Source of the DNA: Lingula anatina
Taxonomy: Eukaryota > Brachiopoda > Lingulata > Lingulida > Lingulidae
Direction: 5' to 3'
Assembly: GCF_001039355.2 (NCBI RefSeq)
Contig: NW_019775866.1
Coordinates: 1-45,094 of the forward strand
Length of the DNA: 45,094 nucleotides
Position numbers and translations under genes: made by a program. Positions 35,394-45,094 of the stretch are shown here, piece by piece (within the stretch, counting starts at the first letter, position 1; the number at the start of each line of letters is the position of its first letter). Below the pieces are notes generated by a model that saw nothing but the letters and a program-made list of their open reading frames with translations, was not told where the DNA came from and did not search any database.

Positions 35394-36480
35394 CCTTTAC
35401 ATAATTATCAGTCTATATTAATTCAAATGAAATTATTTTTATCACAATTACTTTGTTAAAAAAAAGAAAATTGATCTTAATTTCCTTTTAGGTTATTATC
35501 CACTAATGGAAAAATGTTTTCCTCCTTTGCTTTTGCAGTTTGAATAGCGTTTCTTGTACTGATATGAGAGCAAGTTTTTTTCCCCATTTCTTTCTCATAG
35601 TTAATGTGCCATCTGTTATTTGTTTTTCAAGCCTACTAGAGCTTACCGGAAATTGAGGAAGTTCCTCCATAAACTGCTTGCTGGCTTTTAGAAATATGCC
35701 GTTCGACTGTCTAAGATGAAGCAAACAATGGAAAACAAAGTGCAACTAAAATTAACAATTGGCACGAATACTGTATCGACTAAATCATTGAGCAACTTTT
35801 CTCATGCTAATGATAATGTTAACTGTCAACACTTTCTTTCTCAAGATTTTCAAATCTCAGAATGGGAACATGGTGCGCTGGCGATAGAAATAAGGAAAGA
35901 GAATATCGAACCCCTGCACTTACACTTGTACGACTGCAAAACTCCTCTAATTTTGTGTGTTATGACCTTACATTTTTCAACTTGCTTTTACTGATGGGTT
36001 GCATTTATTTATTTATACGTCTACACGTATTTGAATACAAAACTTGATTATACAAAATAAATATACGTTACAAGGATTAGGACAGTTAATGTCTAATTAT
36101 AAACAGCTGTGAATTTACCTACAGTGTACGTAAATCCGTGTCAAATTAACAATTATAGCACTTTGCCATGTATTTGTTAATTAAAAACTTATCAGAACAT
36201 GAATTCTCATGTGGTTTGTAGATGTGCTTCTAGAGTCCATCTTGGACACACACACACGCGCACACACGCACACACACACACACACACAAAAAAAAGAGGT
36301 CAATTTCTTGTTTGTCCTAAATTCACGTGAGATTTCGCGGGATTTGCGGGGAAATGGGATCAGAAATAATGGCAATCAAATAGCTGATTGAATTCATCCA
36401 CACATATGTAGATCTAGGCCATATGGCATGATGTCGCGCAGCGCTGACAGCCTCGTTTTTTAAGGCTATATCGGATGGGT
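35394..36480. other. Divergent intergenic region between paralogue D and the repeat-protein gene
   Basis: No exon is seen. It contains the conserved upstream block shared by the array (about 35640-35760), a CA repeat at 36246-36288 with CGCG interruptions, and a GC-richer stretch (TTTCGCGGG near 36333) just before the next promoter. Its proximal part aligns with the upstream region of A rather than with B and C. Confidence 0.5.
36246..36288. repeat. (CA)n microsatellite with CG interruptions
   Basis: A CA repeat of about 43 bp interrupted by CACGCGCACACACGC; alternating purine-pyrimidine throughout. Confidence 0.95.
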
Positions 36481-36488
36481 TTTGATTG

Positions 36489-36541
36489 TGACGTCATTTC
36501 CTCTAATCCCCAGTACCACGCAACGATTCATTGTGACGTCA
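36489..36541 (+). promoter_or_regulatory. Twin CRE palindromes (CREB/ATF-type)
   Basis: TGACGTCA occurs at 36489-36496 and 36534-36541, each inside the same 14-bp context ATTGTGACGTCATT. They are 45 bp apart and end 77 bp before the proposed start codon at 36619. Full-length CREs close to a start are typical of CREB/ATF-bound core promoters. No TATA box is evident. Confidence 0.7.
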
Positions 36542-36618
36542 TTGCTTTCATAGAAACCGCACTGTCGAAATGTAGATATGCGCGTATTCAAAATGTTGCG
36601 AATAATAATGCAAAAAAT

Positions 36619-39600
36619 ATGCCTTCCTGGCTAAGAAGAGCCTGGAGAAGAGTCAGTTGTTGTTCTTCGGGTTCGACCCGAGTTATAGAGTTCAGGATAC
36701 CAGACTCCGTAACCGAGAACAATGAAAAACTGACACAGTAAGTATTGCTTTCCTTTGCTCTTACTAGAGACTCCATATTCATATATTACGTTGTATCATT
36801 ACTCTCAATGCCTACGAATTATGAAAAGTTGTGTATTACATAAATATAACAAACCAGCACTAGCGTCAATTCAATGATTATCTAGTCTCATTTAAGTGAA
36901 AGAAAATGAAAAGTTATACAAAAACTTCCTTCAATCAGCGGCCTGTTTCTCTCTTATAATGGAGAGGTTTAAATTTCTTTAACAAATAATCTTAGTTAGA
37001 AATAATGAGTAGGGATCGCATGTATAGTATGTTAAGGTATTATTGTGTTACTTGGCACTTGGCTTGTGGGCAGGGACTTTGTTTTTTTTTTTTTGTTTTT
37101 TTTTTTTTTTGTTATTTAAACAATGGGTTTATATGATATCCCTTTCTGCACAAATTAAATGGTAAAGTAAGGTTTTTTTTAAAAGATATAAGCCAAGCAT
37201 GCAGATTTTAAAAAATAATTTACAACATCTTTTCTGCCCATTTTTTGCATCATCTGTCTTTGTAAATAAAAAGTTACATTCCATTGGAAGCTAAACCTAT
37301 CATGCATGCCAGAACTAATTCACTTGCTTTGTCAGATATAATTTTCTGTATCGAAGATTGGATGATCAAAACGATGTCAGCCACCTTGGGTCACCTATAA
37401 AAAGAGTTCAAAAGCACAAATAATATAAGTTATTTTATACCTACAACTAATATAAACTATTCAAGGCCTAATTAGGATTGCTGCATACTGGCGCTTTTAA
37501 CTTTAAAAAAAAATATTCTCATTTACTGTTAAAGAATAACTGTGTAAGAATAGACCTAGTAAAAATTGCTAGACGTTGGCGTTTTCGACTTTTCGAAAAT
37601 TGTTTTTATTTATTGTTATAGAGTAGCTGTGGTTGATCCTTTGCCCGCAGTGGTCCTAGGTCTAGTACCATCCCCAGAACCTGGGACCCAGCAAAGTGAG
37701 ACCCCAGAGGGTGAGGCTAACCCTCCACCGCCTCCCTCTAGAACACCTGAAACACCGGGAAATGCGTTCCCTACACAAACCATAGACACCACCAGCGAGA
37801 CTGTAGCGAGCGCAAATCTGCCCAGAGAGACCGAGAAAGCAGTTTCCCTTGGAACAAGTGGCAGTCCCGATGAAGTAGTCACCTTGTCTGTGTCCTTTAC
37901 AGAAACCAAGGCAGATGACGCTGGATCTTACATTGGACTAGAGGACACTTTTATGGCTGACGGGATGAGCGAGATAACCACAGCTTTTCACGGTACCTCA
38001 GATATGTCACTGCCCACATTCATTGGGCAGGAAGACATGAAGCAAATGGTGGAGGTACAGGTGCCTGCCGTTCACCAGACCACTTCAGGAGCCTGCACTG
38101 AGAGCAAATACAGCAGCTCACTTCAAGAAACTCCTGAGAAACCACTGAAAACAACCGTGATCTTTGTGTCACCTTACACCCCTGAGGAAGATGACACATT
38201 GCCGGCTGCTGTATCTAATGAAACACCAGGTCCCGTCAAAGTAGATGTGTCTGGTTCTCCATCTGAAGTCTCACTTTCATGTGCCACTCTCAGTGGACCT
38301 GGGTGCATGAGACAAAACAGCGGCGCAAGCGACGACATCATCCGTGAGGACCCGGCAGCCTACAGCTCTCCGAGCGACGTCTCTGTCCTGTCATACATCA
38401 GCGATACACCTAAGGCCCGTGCTTACATCAGCTCAAGTGCAACCTCCATCTTGGAGGTATGGGGCGAGGAGAAAGATGCACCATCTCCCAATTTAGCTGA
38501 ACCTGGATCCAGCATGGATAAACACAACGGAGTGATTTTTGACGAAATCATTCCCTTCCGCTGCCCATCTGACGACTCTCTTGGACCAAATACCGACAAC
38601 GCACGTAAATCAGGACAGGGAATAGACTCAAGTGGGAACACTGTCTTTGATATGGAAGTCATTCTTGACAAGGTTGTTCCCTTCCGCTGCCCATCTGACG
38701 ACTCTCTTGGACCAAATACCGACAACGCACCTGCAGCAGGGCAGGAAATTGACTCAATTGAGCACACTGTCTTTGAAGGGGAAATAATTTTTGACGAAAT
38801 TGTTCCCTTCCGCTGCCCATCTGACGACTCTCTTGGACCAAATTCCGATAACACACCTAAAGTAGGACAGGGAATTGACTCAAGTGGGAACATTGCCTTC
38901 GACGACAACGTCATTCTGGGCGAAATTGTTCCCTTCCGCTGTCCATCTGACGACTCTCTTGGACCAAACTCTGACAACACACCTAGAGCTGCGCAGGGGA
39001 TTGACTCAAGTGGGAACACTGCCTTTGAAGGGAAAATCGTTTTTGACGAAATTGTTCCCTTTTGCTGTCCATCTGACGACTCTCTTGGACCAAATACTGA
39101 TAACGCACCTGCAGCAGGACAGGGCATTGACTCAAGTGGGAAGACTATCTTTGAAGGAATCAGAAGCGAGCATCAGAATGAGAAAGAGTTCGCGCTCGGA
39201 ACACCGATTGTATCAAAGTCGCTTGATTCAGCTAAACCTAGATCCAACATGGATAAATATGACGAACACGTTATTGACAAAAATGTTCCCTTCAAATATC
39301 CATTTAATGATTCTCCTGGACCAAATACAGACAACGCTGCTAAAGCAGGGCACGGGTATGACTCTAGTGGGAACACTTTCTTTGATATGGAAGTCACTCT
39401 TGACACAATTGTTCCCTTCCACTGCCCATCTGACGACTCTCTTGGACTAAATACCGACAACACGCCTAAAGTAGGACAGGGAATTGACTCAAGTGGGAAC
39501 GCTACCTTCGAAGACAACGTCATTTTGGGCGAAATTGTTCCCTTCCGCCGCCCCTCAGATGACTCTCTTAGACCAAATTCCGACAACGCACCTAAAACAG

Positions 39601-42600
39601 GGCAGGGCATTGACTCAAGTGGGAATAATGTCTTTGAAGGAATCAGAAGCGAGTATCAGAATAAGAAAGAGGTCTCACTCGGAACACCGATTGCATCAAA
39701 GTTGCCTGATTCAGCTAAACCTAGATCCAACAAGGATAAACATGACGAAAGCGTTCCCTTCAAATATCCATTTGATGATTCTCCTCGACCAAATACCGAC
39801 ACGGCTGCTAAAGCAGGACACGAAATTGACTCAAGCGGGAACACTTTCTTTGAAGAAGTCATTTTTGACAAAAAATTTCTCTTCCATTGCCCGTCTGACG
39901 ACTCTCTTACACAAAATACCTACAACGCACCCGCAGTAGGGCAAGAACTTGACTCAAGCTTTCAAATTGTTCCCTTCCGCTGCCCATCTAATGATTCTAT
40001 TGGACCAAGTATCGACAACGCACCTGCAGCAGGGCAAGGAATTGACTCAAGTGAGCACACTGTCTTTGAAGGCGATATAATTTTTGACGAAATTGTTCCC
40101 TTCCGCTGCCCATCTGGCGACTCTCTTGGACCAAATACCGACAACACGCCTAAAGTAGGACAGGGAATTGACTCAAGTGAGAACACTATCTTCGAAGACA
40201 ACGTCATTTTTTGCGAAATTGTTCCCTTCCGCCGCCCCTCAGATGACTCTCTTAGACCAAATACCGACAACGCACCTAAAGCTGGACAGGATATTGACTT
40301 AAGTGGAAACACTTTTTTTGAAGAAAAAGTCATTCTTGACAAAAAAGTTCCCTCCCGCTGCCCATCTGTCGACTCTCTTGGACCAAATATCGACAACGCA
40401 CCTGCAGCAGGGCAGGGAATTGACTCAACTGGGAACACTACCTTTGAAGGAATCAGAAGCGAGTATCAGAATAAGAAAGAAGTCTCACTCGGAACACCGA
40501 TTGCATCAAAGTTGCATGATTCAGCTAAACCTAGATCTAACATGGATAAATATGACGAAAACGTTATTGACAAAAATGTTCCCTTCAAATATCGATTTAA
40601 TGATTCTCCTGGACCAAATACCGACAGTGTTCATAAAGAAGGGCATGGGATTGACTCAAGTGGGAACACTTTCTTTGAAGAAATCAGAAGCGAGAATCAC
40701 GGAACACCAATTGCATCAGTTGCACCATTTGCATCAATGTCTCCTGCTCCAGTTGTGGCTGAGCAGGAAACCAACAGCGACAAAACTGATATCAGCATCA
40801 AAGAGGTCCTTGTCGCCTTCAGCTGTCCATCTGAAGACTCTCCTATGTCAGATATCAACAAGGTACCAAAACTAAGACCCGATATCAGCAGCAGTGACAC
40901 CTCTATTGTAGAGGTAATCGGGGAAGTGGACACACACGTACATCAGGCCAATGAAACAAGAGTCGTGTCCATAAAAATACCTAATGTGCAACAGTCGCCT
41001 GATTCACTTGAAGCTGAACAAGGATCCGACAGCGACAAAAGTGAATTAAGTATCCCCGAGGATCTTGATTCCTTCAGCTGTTCATCTGATTCTCGTGGGT
41101 CGGATACCAATAAAGCACCAGCAGCAATACCCGACATAAGCCCAAGTGATACCTCTATTCCAGAGGAAATCGGGGAAATACAGGTGGACCAGAACAAAGC
41201 ACCAAATATAAGACCCGATATTAGTACAAGTGCCACCTCTATCCCAGAGGATATAGGGGAAGTACATGAACATCGGTACGTGGATACGGGCGGTGGATCC
41301 AGGGTAAAACCCGCCGCATCCATGTTTCCAGATTCAGTTGAAGCCAAGGGTGGAAATTCTAGCGACAGAAGTGATGCAACCATCCCTGAAGACCTTGCTG
41401 CGTTCAGCTGCTTGTCTGAGATTTCTGTTTTATCCAGTAGCAAAAAGACCTCAGTAACAAGACCAGACATCAGCACTAGTGAAACCTCCATCTCAGAGGA
41501 AATTTGTGGATCCTGTGAAAACGTCCAACATTATACGAAGACTGGTGTCGAGTCGCCTTTAACACCAGATGACTCGCACTTGGTAAATACTGTGAAAGCG
41601 GTGCCAGGGTCTGACAGCGACCTTAGTATTATTGAAGACATCGCTCCATACAGTTGTTTTTCTGAGACGTTCCTCTCGACTGACATCAGACCAGTTACTG
41701 AAACATCTATTTCAGAGGAAATACACTCCAGCGTCTCATCGGAATCTAACCAAATTGAAACTGTTCACCAAGAAGAGAACAACTTCCAAAATGGCCATGA
41801 TAGAGCTACCAGCGTCATATCCCAACCTGGGGAAGAAATCACCGTCGGAAACACAGCTTCCAGGGAAAACAGCACCCCAAAATCTGTTTGTGGAACAGAC
41901 TCTGATTCAAGTGTTTCTGAAATAGCTTTATCGCCACCTTGTTCACAATCAATACTAAACCGTGGGGTTGTCCAATCTGAACATTTCAGGTAAGAGTCTT
42001 ATTTCTTTTACATAACTATGGTTAATTGTTTATAGATGGAGAACGGCGTGATAATATTCTAATTAAACTTTTATCATTTTTTTTTATTAATCATGGTTTT
42101 ATCTTTTAAAATTGGTGGTGAAATGACATGATATTTAGTATTTATAAGTTCACTGTGCAATACTAAAAGAGAGAATCAGTCGGGTTTAAAAATTCGTTTT
42201 ATATATCCAGATCGGGGGCCACCGCCCAGACTCCACCCACATTGGGCAACGCTCAGTATAGTCAAGATTCAGGACTTGGGAGCAACCCTGCCTCGGCCCA
42301 CCGCACTGACAAAGCCTCAAGTGGCTTCGTTTTACCTCGCGCGTACAAGACCACACAGCGTCTTCAGCAGCGCCTTACAGCCAGCAACAACCACGTGACA
42401 GTCAAACCTCGAGCTGTCACACCAGCCCCTACTGTTATAGAAAATAGGACATCACGACGGACAAATGAGGAAAAGGGCAATGAAACAAGGAAAGTGCCCA
42501 AAGGTTCTCGGCCTACCGCCGCACATCATCGTCGCCGCCGTAAGAAACCAGCAACACCTGTACAAAACACAGCTAAGCGTGCTCGAGAAGCCTGGAGCGA

Positions 42601-42631
42601 AGAGGGCTATTTGTCTGATTTCGAGGACTAA
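36619..42631 (+). CDS. Large modular repeat protein, family not recognised (~1635 aa)
   Basis: Three exons join in phase 2: 36619-36737, 37622-41989 and 42211-42631. The ATG at 36619 has A at -3 and lies just after the twin CREs; an in-frame ATG at 36475 is upstream of both CREs and less likely. Residues 1-40 include a basic, Cys-containing segment (RRAWRRVSCC). Residues about 344-1063 are 15 tandem modules of about 42 residues with core VPFRCPSDDSLGPN and IDSSGNT; three are followed by a longer linker (SLGTPIASK...DSAKPRSN). Residues about 1080-1490 repeat a divergent form of the same module (FSCPSEDS, RPDISSSDTSI-EEIGE). The last exon is basic, with RRRRKK and KRAR forming a bipartite nuclear-localisation-like signal and an acidic end (YLSDFED). 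There are no transmembrane segments and no signal peptide. Ser/Asp/Glu richness with many S-x-x-[DE] sites implies a disordered, CK2-type phosphorylated protein, perhaps a multivalent scaffold; that is inference. Confidence 0.82.
38532..40690 (+). repeat. 15-copy ~126-bp coding tandem repeat
   Basis: Units are about 126 bp (42 codons), slightly longer where a linker is inserted (about 39150-39270, 39635-39750 and 40445-40565). They align both as DNA and protein; core residues are PF-x-C-PS-x-DS-x-x-PN-x-DN and ID-x-S-x-N. The unit after each linker is a VPFKYPF variant, so there is higher-order periodicity. The repeat keeps antisense frames open, producing spurious minus-strand ORFs. Confidence 0.9.
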
Positions 42632-42635
42632 CACA

Positions 42636-42661
42636 AAGGCATCTCAATTTTACGATGCCTT
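42636..42661 (+). other. Hairpin immediately after the stop codon of the repeat-protein gene
   Basis: AAGGCATC and GATGCCTT form an 8-bp stem with a 10-nt loop starting five bases after the stop. In the second copy (about 42636+2108) the stem has AAGGCGTC, which turns an A-U into a G-U pair, so pairing is kept. A candidate poly-A signal ATTAAA follows at 42707. Its role is unknown. Confidence 0.5.
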
Positions 42662-42832
42662 CGGGTGGGGGGATGTATTTAATATTTTTTATTGGTTTTT
42701 AAGGAAATTAAAAACATCACATTAAGATGCAATTAAACGGTCAAATGATGAAAATATGATATATGAAAAATGTTTGATCTGAGAAAAAAGTCATCGTGTA
42801 AAAGTCATAGCGATAAATCAAAGCTCATATCT

Positions 42833-42833
42833 N
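42833..42833. other. Ambiguous base (N) at a duplication junction
   Basis: The only N in the window. To its left ends the 3' flank of the first copy of the repeat-protein gene; to its right begins, in mid-exon, the second copy. Confidence 0.95.
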
Positions 42834-44739
42834 TCTGCATCAAAGTCGCCTGCTCCAGTTGTGGCTGAGCAGGAAACCAACAGCGACGAAACTGATATCA
42901 GCATCAAAGAGGTTCTTGTCGCCTTCAGCTGTCCATCTGAAGACTCTCCTATGTCAGATATCAACAAAGCACCAAAACTAAGACCCGATATCAGCAGCAG
43001 TGACACCTCTATTGTAGAGGTAATCGGGGAAGTGGACACACACGTACATCAGGCCAATGAAACAAGAGTCGTGTCCATAATAGTACCTACTGTGCAACAG
43101 TCGCCTGATTCACTTGAAGCTGAACAAGGATCCGACAGCGACAAAAGTGAATTAAGTATCCCCGAGGATCTTGATTCCTTCAGCTGTTCATCTGATTCTC
43201 GTGGGTCGGATACCAATAAAGCACCAGCAGCAATACCCGACATAAGCCCAAGTGATACCTCTATTCCAGAGGAAATCGGGGAAATACAGGTGGACCAGAA
43301 CAAAGCACCAAATATAAGACCCGATATTAGGACAAGTGACATCTCTATCCCAGAGGATATAGGGGAAGTACATGAACATCGGTACGCGGATACGGGCGAC
43401 GGATCCAGGGTAAAACCCGCCGTATCCATGTTTCCAGATTCAGTTGCAGCTAAGGGTGGAAATTCTAGCGACAGAAGTGATTCAACCATCCCTGAAGACC
43501 TTGCTGCGTTCAGCTGCTTGTCTGAGATTTCTGTTTTATCCAGCAGCAATAAGACCTCAGTAACAAGACCAGACATCAGCACTAGTGAAACCTCCATCTC
43601 AGAGGAAATTTGTGGATCCTGTGAAAACGTCCAACATTATACGAAGACTGGTGTCGAGTCGCCTTTAACACCAGATGACTCGCACTTGGTTAATACTGTG
43701 AAAGCGGTGCCAGGGTCTGACAGCGACCTTAGTATTATTGAAGACATCGCTCCATACAGTTGTTTTTCTGAGACGTTCCTCTCGACTGGAATCAGACCAG
43801 TTACTGAAACATCTATTTCAGAGGAAATACACTCCAGCGTCTCATCGGAATCTAACCAAATTGAAACTGTTCACCAAGAAGAGAACAACTTCCAAAATGG
43901 CCATGATAGAGCTACCAGCGTCATATCCCAACCTGGGGAAGCAATCGCCGTCGGAAACACAGCTTCCAGGGAAAACAGCACCCCAAAATCTGTTTGTGGA
44001 ACAGACTCTGATTCAAGTGTTTCTGAAATAGCTTTATCGCCACCTTGTTCACAATCAATACTAAACCGTGGGGTTGTCCAATCTGAACATTTCAGGTAAG
44101 AGTCTTATTTCTTTTACATAACTATGGTTAATTGTTTATAGATGGAGAACGGCGTGATAATATTCTAATTAAACTTTTATCATTTTTTTTTACTTAATCA
44201 TGGTTTTATCTTTTAAAATTGGTGGTGAAATGACATGATATTTAGTATTTATAAGTTCAATGTGCAATACTAAAAGAGAGAATCAGTTGGGTTAAAGAAA
44301 TTCGTTTTATATATCCAGATCGGGGGCCACAGCCCAGACTCCACCCACATTGGGCAACGCTCAGTATAGTCAAGATTCAGGACTTGGAAGCAACCCTGCC
44401 TCGGCCCGCCGCACTGACAAAGCCTCAAGTGGCTTCGTTTTACCTCGCGCGTACAAGACCACACAGCGTCCTCAGCAGCGCCTTACAGCCAGCAACAACC
44501 ACGTGACAGTCAAACCTCGAGCTGTCACACCAGCCCCCACTGTTATAGAAAATAGGACATCACGACGGACAAATGAGGAAAAGGGCAATGAAACAAGGAA
44601 GGTGACCAAAGGTTCTCGGCCTACCGCCGCACATCATCGTCGCCGCCGTAAGAAACCAGCAACACCTGTACAAAACACAGCTAAGCGTGCTCGAGAAGCC
44701 TGGGGTGAAGAGGGCTATTTATCTGATTTCGAGGACTAA
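42834..44739 (+). pseudogene. 5'-truncated second copy of the repeat-protein gene 3' end
   Basis: Exon-like segments 42834-44095 and 44319-44739 correspond, at a 2106-2108 bp offset, to 40728-41989 and 42211-42631 of the complete gene. The frame is open throughout, the GT and AG sites are intact and the last exon ends with the same basic NLS and YLSDFED. It lacks the promoter, first exon, 15-module array and any start codon or acceptor for its first segment, so it cannot be expressed alone as a normal gene. Hand comparison of the large exon gives roughly 18 amino-acid-changing codons against 6 silent ones over about 1.25 kb. It is either a genuine partial tandem duplication (possible alternative 3' exons) or an alternative haplotype left in the assembly. 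Confidence 0.8.
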
Positions 44740-45094
44740 TGCAAAGGCGTCTCAATTTTACGATGCCTTCGGGTGGGGGGATGTATTTAATATTTTTATT
44801 GATTTTTAAGGAAATTAAAAACATCACATTAAGATGCAATTAAACGGTCAAATGATGAAAATATGATATATGAAAAATGTTTAATCTGAGAAAAAAGTCA
44901 TCGTGAAAAAGTCATAGCGATAAATCAAAGCTCATATTATGAACATGTTGGGCATTGAAATGATGAGAGGATTTATATAGCTTTCATTCAAACGATCAAA
45001 ATGCACTGTTTTATTTATAAAAAAATTCAACCCCAGCGATCAGCAGACAGGCTCTGCCACATGTTCATTTCAGTATGTTTCCCTCATAACCGGA
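44740..45094. other. 3' flank of the second copy
   Basis: 44740-44937 aligns with 42632-42829; the last 157 bases (from about 44938) have no counterpart in the window. No coding feature is seen. Confidence 0.6.

Noticed and set aside
36660-36690. GGTTCGACC-like T-loop suggesting a tRNA
   Set aside because: It is a short palindrome within coding exon 1; no acceptor stem, anticodon arm or internal A-box fits around it.
37566-37621. Upstream ATG giving a longer start of the giant exon
   Set aside because: These codons lie within the intron before the acceptor at 37620-37621; the phase-2 join to 36737 gives a better model with a promoter.
38423-40438. Long minus-strand open frames opposite the 15-module array
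   Set aside because: They arise because the repeat unit lacks stops in one antisense frame; they lack splice logic and start within repeats.
38532-40690. CRISPR-like or satellite DNA interpretation of the 126-bp repeats
   Set aside because: The units keep a continuous reading frame with codon-level conservation and sit in an exon; there are no spacers.

Overview
This is a eukaryotic (animal) genome window, AT-rich, with short exons in phase-consistent introns, GT-AG splice sites, many microsatellites and many transposon remnants. The presence of a CDC42 small effector (CDC42SE/SPEC) gene, an animal family, points to a metazoan. Secreted PAN plus AbfB-domain proteins and the repeat load suggest a marine invertebrate, but I cannot name the phylum from the sequence alone. 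A single unresolved base (N) at 42833 marks an assembly join.

Layout. (1) 1-15.1 kb: mostly non-coding, holding one plus-strand gene of which I can see three coding exons (10227-10280, 11136-11234, 11611-11724). They encode an 88-residue CDC42SE-like protein with a clear CRIB motif. The first 10 kb is probably its 5' flank or first intron(s) and contains at least two inverted-repeat (MITE-like) elements. (2) 16.2-35.3 kb: a tandem array of four minus-strand paralogues (A 16194-18433, B 20983-23039, C 27192-29360, D 33101-35312). Each has four coding exons: signal peptide plus PAN/apple domain, a 49-nt exon, AbfB domain 1 and AbfB domain 2. Predicted lengths are 413, 424, 411 and 411 residues. 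The array grew by segmental duplication: the B-C and C-D intervals are alignable and differ by insertions, including a 775-bp element with an 8-bp target-site duplication and a visible empty site. Intron 2 of B, C and D contains a relic of a second AbfB exon; A instead carries an intact exon whose 5' part matches that relic. (3) 36.5-42.7 kb: a divergently oriented plus-strand gene with twin CRE palindromes in its promoter, a short first exon, a 4.4-kb repeat-rich second exon and a basic, NLS-containing last exon, giving about 1635 residues. Its centre is 15 copies of a roughly 42-residue module, and its C-terminal third is built of divergent versions of the same module. I do not recognise the family. 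(4) 42.8-44.9 kb: a second copy, 5'-truncated exactly at the N, of the 3' third of that gene. It is about 2% diverged and frame-intact, either a real tandem duplication or an uncollapsed second haplotype.

Nothing in the sequence links the three gene groups functionally. CDC42SE is a Rho-GTPase signalling adaptor, the array encodes secreted putative carbohydrate-binding proteins, and the large repeat protein is probably intracellular and disordered. The least described objects are the modular repeat protein and the PAN-AbfB array with its exon turnover. All gene models are hand-built from splice consensus, frame continuity and paralogue comparison.
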